Shown: in pieces, positions 50,594 to 58,538 of the stretch | Layout: every line of letters begins with the position of its first letter | Position numbering within the stretch: the first letter of the stretch is position 1 | Assembly: GCA_023151115.1 (NCBI GenBank) | Contig: JAKLJP010000015.1 | Coordinates: 104,197 to 168,196, forward strand | Length of the DNA: 64,000 nucleotides | Direction of reading: 5' to 3' | From: Anaerolineae bacterium | GTDB taxonomy: Bacteria > Chloroflexota > Anaerolineae > 4572-78 > J111 | The notes under the pieces: generated by a model | Told to the model about the DNA's origin: nothing | The model's input: only the letters and a program-made list of their open reading frames with translations | The model's database searches: none | Made by a program: the position numbers and the translations under genes

Positions 50594-52753
50594 ATGAATC
50601 CCAAATTAGCCAAATTTGCCGCCGATATTCGCCAGGGCCGAGCCAGTCACGCCAGCTTGTTCTGGCTGCGCGTGTTTGTGCAGTACGCCCGCCAGGGGGC
50701 GCTGCGCTCCGATGAGTGGGTCGCGCTGGGGCTGCGCGAGGCGGCGCTCATTGCGGGGCTGAACGCGGCTGACCTGGCCCCACGTATGGCTCTGTTGGCG
50801 GATTATGATTTGTTTCAAGCGGTCCGGTTGAAAGACCAGCAGCTTTTTATCGGCTCGGAGCTGGCCGACCTGGATTGGAGCCGCAAGTATGAGCTGTCGC
50901 TCCAGGCTGATGTGAGCGACGACGGCGCAGCGGGTGAGTGGGACTGCACCGAGGTGGCCGACTGTGTCGAACAGTTGTGGCGGGAAGTTGGGCCGCTCTC
51001 GCCGCAGGATGTAGCCCTGGAAAAGCTGCTCAGCGAGGGGTCGCCCCTGTGGGGCGGGAACGGCACGGGGCGGTCGGTGCTGCTGGAAGTGCTGCACGAA
51101 GCCCAGGCCCTTTTCGGCGGCTGGCTGCCCCGCCACGTCGTCACCCGGATCAGCCGGGCGCTGCATGTGCCCCTGTCCGACGTGTACGGCGTAACCGAAT
51201 TTTACACCATGTTTTACACCCAGCCGGTCGGCAAAAAAATCATCCGTCTGTGCGAGGATGGGCCGTGCGCCATTCACGGCGCGGAAAAGGTCAAAACAGC
51301 CTTGTGCCAGCACTTGCAAATCCAGCCCGGCCAAACCACCCCCGACGGCGAATATACCCTCGAAGCCGTGCGCTGCCTGGGCCTGTGCGACCACGCCCCG
51401 GCGGCGCTGGTCAATACGACCCGCCATTTTCATGTGACCCCCAACCGGATTCACGCCCTGCTCAACAATGCGCCCCGGCACGGCCAGCAGGAAACTAATA
51501 TCGGCGGGCTGGTCAAAATTGCCATGGCCAATGTGAAGGTGGTGGACCCGACCAGCCTGAGCGAATATCGCGCCCAGGGCGGCCTGGCGGCGCTGCGGCG
51601 GGTGCTGCAAGAAATGACCCCAACCGAGGTCATCGAAGCCATCAAAGCCAGCAAACTGGTCGGGCGCGGCGGCGCGGCCTTTCCCGCCGGAACCAAGTGG
51701 CAGTTTGCGGCCAACAACCCGCCCGGCCCGCGCTACGTCATCTGCAACGCCGACGAGAGCGAGGTCGGCGCGTTCAAAGACCGGGCCATGATGGATTTTG
51801 ACCCGTTCCGGGTGGTCGAAGGATTGATGATTGCCTGTTACGCCATCGGCGCGGCCCAGGGCTATATTTATGTCCGGGGCGAGCACCGCCTGGGCTACGA
51901 ACGATTTGCCCACGTCGTAGTCGAGCTGGAGCGGGCCGGCTGGCTGGGCGACAATATTCAGGGCAGCGGCTTTGCCTGCCGCATTGCCGTGCGCCGGGGC
52001 GCGGGCGCTTACATCTGCGGCGAAGAGACGGCCCTGATTGAGTCTATCGAGGGCAAGCGCGGCTTTCCCCGGCTGCGCCCGCCTTTCCCGGCCAATGTCG
52101 GCCTGTGGGGGCGGCCGACGGTCATCAACAATGTCGAGACGCTGGGCAAAGTCCCTTCGATTATTGTCCACGGCGGGAATTGGTACAACCTGCTGGGGAC
52201 GCAGGATTCGGCTGGAACCAAGCTTTTTGCGGTCAGCGGCTCGGTGGTGCGGCCCGGCGTGTACGAAGTGCCCTTTGGCGTGCCGCTGCGCCACCTGATT
52301 TACGATCTGGCCGGGGGTTTGTATGAAGGCCGGACCTTGCAGGGGATTCTGACCGGCGGGGCGGCGGGGACATTTTTAAAGCCGGAGCACCTCGATACGC
52401 CGGTGACCTTTGAAGATTTCAAACAGGTCGGCGGGACCATCGGTGCGGGGACGATGATGGTTTTTGACGATACGGTGGACCTGGCCGATATGCTGACCCG
52501 CGTAGCCGAGTTTTTTGCCCACGAAAGCTGCGGCAAATGTTATCCCTGCCAGATGGGCACCCAGCGCCAGGCCGAAATTCTGCACCGTCTCCAGCACGGC
52601 CACGGCCAGCCCGGCGACGTCGCTACCCTGCTGGAACTGGGCCGGGTGATGACCGACACCAGCATCTGCGGCCTGGGCCAATCGGCCAACTGGGCCGTAG
52701 CGGATGCGCTGAAACGCTGGCCGGGGTTGTTTGGGGTGAAGGTGGAGGGATGA
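50594..52753 (+). CDS. NuoE-NuoF fusion (NADH-oxidising diaphorase, HoxEF-like)
   Basis: 719 aa. Residues 1-115 are an unassigned N-terminal extension. Residues 120-300 are NuoE/HoxE-like with a [2Fe-2S] set (CEDGPC, then CLGLC). From about 315 follows a NuoF/HoxF-like part: GRGGAAFPAGTKW and CNADESEVGAFKDR for FMN/NADH, GAGAYICGEETALIESIEGKRG, an SLBB-like section, and the [4Fe-4S] ligands ESCGKCYPC plus the Cys of SICGLG. This module oxidises NADH or reduces NAD+ for a hydrogenase, formate dehydrogenase or similar partner. The HoxU-like gene follows at 53552, but a BrnT/BrnA pair lies between. No hydrogenase or formate dehydrogenase gene is in the window. Confidence 0.92.
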   Translation: MNPKLAKFAADIRQGRASHASLFWLRVFVQYARQGALRSDEWVALGLREAALIAGLNAADLAPRMALLADYDLFQAVRLKDQQLFIGSELADLDWSRKYELSLQADVSDDGAAGEWDCTEVADCVEQLWREVGPLSPQDVALEKLLSEGSPLWGGNGTGRSVLLEVLHEAQALFGGWLPRHVVTRISRALHVPLSDVYGVTEFYTMFYTQPVGKKIIRLCEDGPCAIHGAEKVKTALCQHLQIQPGQTTPDGEYTLEAVRCLGLCDHAPAALVNTTRHFHVTPNRIHALLNNAPRHGQQETNIGGLVKIAMANVKVVDPTSLSEYRAQGGLAALRRVLQEMTPTEVIEAIKASKLVGRGGAAFPAGTKWQFAANNPPGPRYVICNADESEVGAFKDRAMMDFDPFRVVEGLMIACYAIGAAQGYIYVRGEHRLGYERFAHVVVELERAGWLGDNIQGSGFACRIAVRRGAGAYICGEETALIESIEGKRGFPRLRPPFPANVGLWGRPTVINNVETLGKVPSIIVHGGNWYNLLGTQDSAGTKLFAVSGSVVRPGVYEVPFGVPLRHLIYDLAGGLYEGRTLQGILTGGAAGTFLKPEHLDTPVTFEDFKQVGGTIGAGTMMVFDDTVDLADMLTRVAEFFAHESCGKCYPCQMGTQRQAEILHRLQHGHGQPGDVATLLELGRVMTDTSICGLGQSANWAVADALKRWPGLFGVKVEG

Positions 52754-52881
52754 GGGAGCTATAATGCTGTAATTTGTTGCCGTAGGAGGTTTATTATCCG
52801 GCTATAGCCATCCAAGTTACAGCCGGCGAGACCATCGCTGACCCCACCGCTGCTTCACCTTTGGCCTCAGTCAAGTATGTA

Positions 52882-52910
52882 TTGACACTGTATATACAAT
52901 CAACTATACT
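52882..52910 (+). promoter_or_regulatory. Near-consensus promoter of brnT with palindromic operator
   Basis: TTGACA (52882-52887), exact 17-bp spacer, TATACT (52905-52910). The brnT ATG begins 5 bp after the -10 box, so the mRNA would be leaderless or nearly so. The spacer contains the perfect palindrome TGTATATACA (52889-52898), a likely site for the ribbon-helix-helix antitoxin. Confidence 0.7.
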
Positions 52911-52914
52911 CTAA

Positions 52915-53211
52915 ATGGACGCCAGTTATACCTTTCAGGGTCTTGATTTTGAATGGGATACGCGCAAAGCCTCAACTAATCTACGCAAACATCGCATTTC
53001 CTTTGAAATCGCTTGTGAAGTCTTTCTTGACCCTTTTGTCTGTGTGGTAGAAGCGGGCGTCATTGAAGGAGAACCGCGTGAAGCCGCAATTGGAATGACA
53101 GAAGATTGGCGTCTCCTCTATATTGTCTATACTTTGCGCGAGGAAATTGTACGAATTATTTCGGCCCGTTCAGCAACCAATTTGGAGCGAAAATTATATG
53201 AAAGTCAGTAA
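52915..53211 (+). CDS. brnT: BrnT-family toxin
   Basis: A 98-aa protein of the BrnT (DUF497) family, ribonuclease-type toxins. FEWDTRKASTNLRKHRISFEIA (about residues 11-32) and the C-terminal RIISARSATNLERKLYE are the family's defining blocks. It is preceded by a near-consensus promoter and no Shine-Dalgarno, suggesting a leaderless transcript. It overlaps the antitoxin gene by 14 bp. The pair splits the NuoEF-like gene from its HoxU-like partner, which suggests insertion into that operon. Confidence 0.9.
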   Translation: MDASYTFQGLDFEWDTRKASTNLRKHRISFEIACEVFLDPFVCVVEAGVIEGEPREAAIGMTEDWRLLYIVYTLREEIVRIISARSATNLERKLYESQ

Positions 53212-53497
53212 ATTAAAAGAGCGTTTGCGCCCTCAGCGACCCATGACCACTATCAGTATACGGATACCGGAAGATGTGCTGAATGATTTAAAGATGATTG
53301 CCCCGCAGCTTGGTTTTTCAGGTTATCAGCCCTTAATCCGGGCTTATATTGGACAAGGGTTAAGAGCTGATTTAGCCCATCTGGAAGTTAAACCGGAGCT
53401 AAGCCATTTAATCGAAAGTTTACGTAAGCACGGGGTAAAGGATGAGATCATTGCTTCAGCCATGGCTGAGATGAAAGAGATAACGAAGGCCGCTTAA
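53198..53497 (+). CDS. BrnA-like ribbon-helix-helix antitoxin
   Basis: 99 aa from ATG 53198; the open frame extends upstream inside brnT but that part is only brnT out of frame. MTTISIRIPEDVLNDLKMIAPQLG (about residues 16-39) is a ribbon-helix-helix DNA-binding segment, and the rest is a helical tail likely to bind the toxin. Autorepression at the TGTATATACA palindrome upstream of brnT is the expected control. The GTAATCAG-type words seen elsewhere are absent from this module. Confidence 0.82.
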   Translation: MKVSKLKERLRPQRPMTTISIRIPEDVLNDLKMIAPQLGFSGYQPLIRAYIGQGLRADLAHLEVKPELSHLIESLRKHGVKDEIIASAMAEMKEITKAA

Positions 53498-53551
53498 ACT
53501 TTAGCCACAGCTTACACAGAACGATAGTATATTGAATCAGGAGAACATTAA

Positions 53552-54199
53552 ATGACCGATACGGTGACTCTGACCATTGACGGCCAGACGGTGACGGTCC
53601 CTAAAGGCACCACCCTTTTGAACGCGGCGGCGTGGCTGGGCATCACCATCCCTACCATCTGCTACCATCCGACGCTGACGCCGCCGGCGGTTTGCCGTCT
53701 CTGCATCGTCGAGGTGGAGAAGCAGCGGGTGCTGCAGCCGGCCTGCATAGTCCAGGCCGCCGAGGGCATGGTTGTCCAGACCGACAGCGAACGGGTGCGG
53801 ACGGGGCGCAAAGTAATTTTAGAACTGTTGGCCTCGACGGTGGACCTGCACGACGCGCCCGAAATTCAGGGCTATATTCAACGCTACCGGGCCGATACGG
53901 ACCGCTTTGCCGGGGGCGTGTCGCGTAAAGAGCAGTTTGAGGTGTATAATGATAACCCTTTTTACATCCGCGATTACTCGCAGTGTGTCATGTGCTGGCG
54001 CTGTATCCAGGTCTGCGCCGACGACGCGCAGCACACCTATGCCTTAACCTGGGGGCAGCGCGGCATCAACAGCCACGTCGCCACCTTTTTTAATGAAGAT
54101 ATGCCCGACACCACTTGCGTTTTTTGCGGCAACTGTGTTGGAGTGTGTCCCACCGGCGCGCTCAAAGGCGTTGTCGAGTGGAAAATGGGGCAGCAGTAA
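53552..54199 (+). CDS. HoxU/NuoG-N-terminal-like iron-sulfur subunit
   Basis: A 215-aa diaphorase subunit. An N-terminal [2Fe-2S] plant-type ferredoxin domain (ICYHPTL...CRLCIVEVE, then PAC) precedes a His/Cys-containing linker and a two-[4Fe-4S] ferredoxin domain ([24 protein letters not shown]). It lacks the large catalytic part of NuoG, so it matches HoxU or formate-dehydrogenase diaphorase subunits. AGGAG lies upstream of ATG 53552. With the NuoE-NuoF fusion it makes a complete NAD-dependent diaphorase whose catalytic partner is not visible here. Confidence 0.9.
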   Translation: MTDTVTLTIDGQTVTVPKGTTLLNAAAWLGITIPTICYHPTLTPPAVCRLCIVEVEKQRVLQPACIVQAAEGMVVQTDSERVRTGRKVILELLASTVDLHDAPEIQGYIQRYRADTDRFAGGVSRKEQFEVYNDNPFYIRDYSQCVMCWRCIQVCADDAQHTYALTWGQRGINSHVATFFNEDMPDTTCVFCGNCVGVCPTGALKGVVEWKMGQQ

Positions 54200-54201
54200 A
54201 A

Positions 54202-54266
54202 ACCTGGGAACTCATTAGGAACTATAGGAACTCAACCCACAAGTTCCCTTGAGTTCCCACGAGTTA
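54202..54266. repeat. GGAACTCA-word hairpin downstream of the HoxU-like gene
   Basis: GGGAACTCATTAGGAACTATAGGAACTC words face GTTCCCTTGAGTTCCCACGAG. A likely fold-back RNA between the HoxU-like gene and the double-DinB gene. Confidence 0.55.
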
Positions 54267-54283
54267 TTTACGAGGAGTACAAC

Positions 54284-55240
54284 TTGGCTGACATTGCAGC
54301 TATTATCTCTGATTTAAAGTACGGCCGGACCAAACTTTTGCAGGCCATCGAAGGGTTGTCGCGGCGCGAGCTGACCGAACTGCCTATTTATGAAGGCTGG
54401 ACAATCAAAGATGTGCTGGCTCACGTCTTGGGCTGGGATCACCGCGTCCTTAAAACCTTACCCCTGATGTTGCAAAATCGGGCCAGCGAGGTAGCCAGCG
54501 TCGAGGTAGACGAGTACAACCAGGAGTCACTTAAAACCTGGCGGCACAAATCGTTTGCCGAGATTCTGGCCGAGGTCCAATCAACCCACCGTCAAATTTT
54601 AGAGATTATCTCCCGGCTCGACCACAAGGAGATTGACACCCGCCGCGAGCGGCACGGGCGCATCATCACCATCCGCAGCTACGTGATTGATGTGATGATC
54701 GAGCACGACCGGGAACACGCCGCCGAAATCGAGCTGTGGCGCAAAAACGTGGAGCAAAGTATTGACCCGGCTGAGATCAAAGCGCGGCTAGCGCAACGCC
54801 GGGCCGACTTTTCGGCGGCGCTGGCCGGTTTGAGCGAGGCCGACCTGCTGGACAAAAGAGCCGCCGGAGAGTGGTCGGTGCAAGATATTGTCGGCCACCT
54901 GGCCGATTGGGAACGGCTCATGCTGAACGCCGCCCGCCATATTCACGATCCGTCGCTGCCGGTCATACGGCCGGTATCAGACGAGGAGAATGAGGCGATG
55001 GCGACTCGGCATGCCGGCGAGTCCTGGGATGAAACGTTGGCCGGTCTCACCGCCGTCCAGCAAGCCGTGGATGACTTTGTTGCTCGGCTCAAAATGGGTG
55101 ATTGGACCCTGCGCGGTCCCTATCCCTGGCCCGACGATGGCGGTACGCTGGCCGAACTGCTGGATCACATCATTCTCCATTACGATGACCATATTCCCGA
55201 TGTGCAGAATTGGCGCAATCAAGTGATGAATAAACCGTGA
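54284..55240 (+). CDS. Tandem DinB/YfiT-fold protein
   Basis: 318 aa starting at TTG 54284, supported by GAGGAG with 6-nt spacing and no competing ATG. Two DinB-superfamily four-helix domains are visible: residues 1-155 (ELPIYEGWTIKDVLAHVLGWDHRVL) and 165-318 (AAGEWSVQDIVGHLADWERLML ... LLDHIILHYDDHI). Each has the GW/GEW-S-x-x-D-x-x-x-H pattern. Members are metal-dependent thiol transferases or damage-inducible proteins, but function cannot be deduced. Internal duplication is clear from the spacing of the two motifs. Confidence 0.83.
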   Translation: MADIAAIISDLKYGRTKLLQAIEGLSRRELTELPIYEGWTIKDVLAHVLGWDHRVLKTLPLMLQNRASEVASVEVDEYNQESLKTWRHKSFAEILAEVQSTHRQILEIISRLDHKEIDTRRERHGRIITIRSYVIDVMIEHDREHAAEIELWRKNVEQSIDPAEIKARLAQRRADFSAALAGLSEADLLDKRAAGEWSVQDIVGHLADWERLMLNAARHIHDPSLPVIRPVSDEENEAMATRHAGESWDETLAGLTAVQQAVDDFVARLKMGDWTLRGPYPWPDDGGTLAELLDHIILHYDDHIPDVQNWRNQVMNKP

Positions 55241-55297
55241 TACGTGATGCGTGATGCGTGATGGTTTTACCTAAAGCAATCACGCATCACGCTTCAG
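55236..55297. repeat. GATGCGTGATACGTGATGCG-word hairpin
   Basis: ATACGTGATGCGTGATGCGTGAT is followed by ATCACGCATCACGC. The same word occurs upstream of the GntR gene (about 39585-39641), 15 kb away. Confidence 0.7.
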
Positions 55298-55312
55298 AAA
55301 AGAGGTGTCTTT

Positions 55313-55801
55313 ATGTTTAAAATCAGAGTGTTGACCCCCGCCTATCTCTTAACCGGTGAGGTTGAAGAAAACAATGCCTTTTTGGGCTGGCTCAATAACA
55401 AGGACAAAAACACGTTAGATTTGCACAACGTCGAAGGGCTGCTGCTCGACCCGCAGGCTTCCATGCCGGCGACCGCCGCTAACATGGTCACGCTGGCCAA
55501 AAGCCAGGTGGTGGCGCTGGATATGGTGGATCCGCGCGGGCAGCGCACCATCAACCTGTCGAACCGGACCCAACTAGCCGTGCTTTATACCGGCCGTTTT
55601 ATTGTCCAGGCCAATCTGCACCCAACCGGGGATATGCCTATTAGCAACATCCCCAACGTGGTCAAGAGTGATTTTGTGCCGGTCACGAGAGCCAAGCTGC
55701 ACCCCCTACTGCCGACCCGCCAACTCCCTGCCCTTGAGTCAGCTTTGATGATTTTTAACTGGCGCTATATTGACTTTTATCACGAACTTCCGGCCCGCTA
55801 A
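55313..55801 (+). CDS. Conserved-looking hypothetical protein, 162 aa
   Basis: I do not recognise a named family. It is compact, without signal peptide or membrane segment, and rich in beta-type segments (VLTPAYLLTGEVEENNAFLGWLNN, VVALDMVDPRGQRTINLSNRTQLAVLYTGRFIVQANLHP). AGAGG lies upstream of ATG 55313, and base use matches the neighbours, so it is very likely a real gene. The repeated pattern of short strands may indicate a small beta-barrel. Confidence 0.72.
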   Translation: MFKIRVLTPAYLLTGEVEENNAFLGWLNNKDKNTLDLHNVEGLLLDPQASMPATAANMVTLAKSQVVALDMVDPRGQRTINLSNRTQLAVLYTGRFIVQANLHPTGDMPISNIPNVVKSDFVPVTRAKLHPLLPTRQLPALESALMIFNWRYIDFYHELPAR

Positions 55802-56014
55802 AAAAGCCTGATTGCAGTCCAATAGTGGCATCCCTATGCCGCCCGCTGACACATAGGGATGCGCCAGCTACGGTGAAAAATTGGATCTACTGAGTCTTGC
55901 AGGCCAGCAGCCTCGTTTGACCCATTCCCCCAGTTATCCTATAATCAGCCTCGCTGCGACGATTGTTTAAAACTCGCAGAACTGCCCGGTTAAACTCACA
56001 AGGAAGAGGTAACC

Positions 56015-56812
56015 ATGATAGATTCCTCCACGAGGACTCGACTGGATCAACACGTTATTGCGGCCCAGGCTCGACTTTACCGCGCCGTTGCGGGCGGTTC
56101 CTTTGAAATCACCTCGCATTGGGCGCGTGGTTTTAGTGGATTGCAAATCCCCACCTTTAATATCTTTCTGCCGCTCAGCCATGAGGGTCTCAGCGACGAA
56201 ACCCTGGCCGATACGGCCGCCTTCTTTTTCTCCCGTGAAACCGTTTACGCCATCGAACTGGTCCACGACCGTTTTCCCCACGGCCCCGATTATCTCAATG
56301 AGCGGCGTTATCAACCGCTGCCGCCTCAACCGGCCATGTTCATTGCCGCCCCGCCCCAGGATGCGCGGCTTAACCCGGCGGTAACGGTCGAGCGGGTGAG
56401 CACGGTGCCGGGGTTGACCGCTCTGTGCGCGCTGCTGCATGCCGTGTTTGATTTTCCCCTGGGGGACTTGATCAAACTTTATTCAGCCGCCCACTTGCGC
56501 GACGATCTCAAAAACATCATTCGCCATTACCTGGCCTTTATTGACGACAAGCCCATCGGCGTGGGCACTATCATCTGTATCAATGGGGCGGCCAGCATCT
56601 GGAATGTTTGCACGCTTGACGAGTATCGGCGGCAGGGTGTCGCCACCACTCTGATCCAACGCATGCTCCAGGATGGGGCCGCCAGTGATTGCGCTTTGAC
56701 CATGCTTTACGCCACGCCGCTGGCTTATCACCTGTTCAACAAAATGGGCTTCGACCTTTTTGCGCAGCGCCAATGGTTTTTGCCGCCTGAACTTAACTAT
56801 GAAGAAGAGTAA
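56015..56812 (+). CDS. GNAT-family acetyltransferase with N-terminal extension
   Basis: 265 aa. The C-terminal 110 residues hold the GNAT fold: GVGTIICINGAASIWNVCTLDEYRRQGVATTLIQRML (acetyl-CoA loop RRQGVA) and AYHLFNKMGFDLF. The N-terminal 150 residues lack an obvious motif. It ends 6 bp before the arginase-fold gene, so the two are an operon. A link to amino or polyamine chemistry is possible but not shown. Confidence 0.82.
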   Translation: MIDSSTRTRLDQHVIAAQARLYRAVAGGSFEITSHWARGFSGLQIPTFNIFLPLSHEGLSDETLADTAAFFFSRETVYAIELVHDRFPHGPDYLNERRYQPLPPQPAMFIAAPPQDARLNPAVTVERVSTVPGLTALCALLHAVFDFPLGDLIKLYSAAHLRDDLKNIIRHYLAFIDDKPIGVGTIICINGAASIWNVCTLDEYRRQGVATTLIQRMLQDGAASDCALTMLYATPLAYHLFNKMGFDLFAQRQWFLPPELNYEEE

Positions 56813-56818
56813 AAACCG

Positions 56819-57589
56819 ATGAAACCGATCTACCTGTGTGTGCCTTACTGGATGGGCGAGTTTAATCCCGCCCGCGCCGCCGTAGCCCGCCACACCTGGC
56901 GGCTGGTAACGCCGGCCCTGGCGGAAGGCTCTCCAACAGAACGAATGGGCATGCTCAACGCGACGCTGGCCGCCGAAGTGGCCGCCACTCGTGCCGCCGG
57001 CAATCTACCCATCGTTATCGCCGGCGATTGTACGGCCAGCATTGGCGTACTGGCCGGCTTGCAGCAGGAAACCCCGGATTTGACCCTGGTCTGGTACGAT
57101 GCGCACGGCGATTTTAACACCCACGAAACCACACCCAGCGGCTTTATCGGTGGGATGCCGCTGGCCATGCTGTGCGGCCGGGGCGAGCAGACGATTGTGG
57201 CCGGAGCCGGAGCCAAAGTTCATCCCGAAAGCCAGGTTATTCTGACCGATGCCCGCGATCTCGACCCCGGCGAAAAAGAAGCCGTGGCCGCTTCGGCTCT
57301 TATCCACCTGCCCGATGTAGCCGGTTTGCTCGATGTCCCCCTGCCCGATAAACCCATCTACATCCACTTTGACAGCGATGTGCTACGCCTGAGCGACATG
57401 GCCGCCGTTAACTACCCGGCCCAGGGCGGCTCTGATTTGGCTACGATTGAAGCCTCGTTGACCCGGCTGGCCCAAACAGGCCGCGTCGCCGCCGTTTCAG
57501 TCACTCTCTGGAACCCGGAATTGGATGAAGAAGGCAGCGCCGAGCAAATGGTCATGGGCGTTATCGAGCGGCTGGTAGAACAGTTGTAG
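56819..57589 (+). CDS. Arginase/ureohydrolase-fold protein with altered metal site
   Basis: A 256-aa protein of the arginase-deacetylase fold. WYDAHGDFNT (about residues 91-100) and YIHFDSDVL (about residues 180-188) provide the Mn-binding Asp and His residues. The first-metal histidine, normally in GGDHS, is replaced: the block reads IAGDCTASIG, with Cys at that position. The gene is shorter than typical arginases. It may bind one metal or act on a different amidine or ester. It directly follows the GNAT gene. Confidence 0.85.
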   Translation: MKPIYLCVPYWMGEFNPARAAVARHTWRLVTPALAEGSPTERMGMLNATLAAEVAATRAAGNLPIVIAGDCTASIGVLAGLQQETPDLTLVWYDAHGDFNTHETTPSGFIGGMPLAMLCGRGEQTIVAGAGAKVHPESQVILTDARDLDPGEKEAVAASALIHLPDVAGLLDVPLPDKPIYIHFDSDVLRLSDMAAVNYPAQGGSDLATIEASLTRLAQTGRVAAVSVTLWNPELDEEGSAEQMVMGVIERLVEQL

Positions 57590-57604
57590 CCAAAACTAAG
57601 GCAA

Positions 57605-57755
57605 TCGCATCCTTCGATATGCTCTTCGTTTCACTCAGGGCTACTCAGGATGCGATTTAGCTAGATTCGTCGCCAAATCGCATCCTGAGTAGCGCGGAAC
57701 TCGCCCTGAGCTTGTCGAAGGGCGAGTGAAGCGCGTATCGAAGGGTGCGGTTACT
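57605..57755. repeat. GCATCCTGAG palindromic element, copy 2 (compound)
   Basis: CGCATCCTTCGATATGC...CTCAGGATGCGATTT is followed by AAATCGCATCCTGAGTAG...CGTATCGAAGGGTGCGG, that is two inverted half-elements head to head. It ends about 25 bp before the conserved coding potential of the next gene. Confidence 0.7.
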
Positions 57756-57844
57756 CTCTACCAGGAAGCTCAGCTATCAGGTTCATAGATACTCCCACCG
57801 AGCAAACTACTGCCGTTACCGATGTTATCCTCGCGCTGCTGGCA

Positions 57845-58432
57845 TTGGGCTGTGTCTTCCACATGTTACAAATCGGCCAGGCTGATCCCTGGAAGGCAGG
57901 GCTGTGGGCCTGGGCCTTTGGCCTGTTGGCCCTGGCCGCCGCTCTGGGCGCAATTGCTCACGGTTTCCAAATGTCTCCGGCGGTAAACCTCCGTTTTTGG
58001 CAGCCGCTCAATTTGGCTTTGGGGCTGGTGGTGGCGCTGTTCATCGTCGGCGTTGTTTATGATCTGTGGGGGCTGGCAGCGGCTCAAACGGTTCTGCCGG
58101 TGATGCTGGCGGTGGGCGTGGCCTTTTTTGGGGTGACGTTTGTTTTCCCCGGCAGTTTTTTGATTTTTATCCTTTATGAAGCCGCAGCGATGCTGTTCGC
58201 CCTCGGCGCTTACGGTTGGTTAGCCGTCAATGGTCACTTATCCGGTGCAGGTTGGATGACTGCCGGAGTGCTGGTCACCCTGATTGCCGCCGGGGTTCAA
58301 GCCCTGTGGAAGGGCCAGACCCGGCCTTTAACTTTTATCTGGCAGTTCGACCAAAACGGCCTGTACCATCTTATCCAGATGGTGGGGGTGGTGCTGCTTT
58401 TGGTTGGGCTACGTTTTGGATTATTGAGCTAA
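57845..58432 (+). CDS. DUF6962-like multi-pass membrane protein
   Basis: At least 195 aa with about six hydrophobic segments (LALGAIAHGFQ region, LALGLVVALFIVGVVYDLW, VGVAFFGVTFVFPGSFLIFILYEAAAMLFALGAY, VLVTLIAAGVQAL, MVGVVLLLVGLRFGLL). The only standard start is TTG 57845, but the frame is open and coding-like back to about 57782 (DTPTEQTTAVTDVILALLAL), a typical N-terminus for this family without a recognisable start codon. The GCATCCTGAG element ends just upstream and may have removed the original start. Function unknown. Confidence 0.7.
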   Translation: MGCVFHMLQIGQADPWKAGLWAWAFGLLALAAALGAIAHGFQMSPAVNLRFWQPLNLALGLVVALFIVGVVYDLWGLAAAQTVLPVMLAVGVAFFGVTFVFPGSFLIFILYEAAAMLFALGAYGWLAVNGHLSGAGWMTAGVLVTLIAAGVQALWKGQTRPLTFIWQFDQNGLYHLIQMVGVVLLLVGLRFGLLS

Positions 58433-58448
58433 AATGACCGGAGACCGC

Positions 58449-58500
58449 CCCCACCCTAACCCTCCCCCTAAAAGGGGGAGGGCAGGGAGGGGGTGGTCTC
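58449..58500. repeat. CCCTCCCCCT/AGGGGGAGGG palindrome
   Basis: CCCTCCCCCTAAAAGGGGGAGGG lies in a longer inverted context (GACCGCCCCCACCC...GGGGGTGGTC) between the membrane-protein and aldo/keto reductase genes. Confidence 0.65.
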
Positions 58501-58538
58501 CCGTCCCCTGTCCCCGATCTATTTACGAAGGAGGCATT

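Noticed and set aside
50606..52294. 562-codon open frame on the minus strand opposite the NuoE-NuoF fusion
   Set aside because: It is antisense to a gene with clear FMN/NADH and Fe-S motifs. Long antisense frames are expected in GC-rich codon-biased genes. No domain or ribosome-binding site was seen.
58434..58538. 35-residue N-terminal extension of the aldo/keto reductase
   Set aside because: It is encoded by a CCCTCCCCCT/AGGGGGAGGG palindrome. TTG 58539 with AAGGAGG is the better start.
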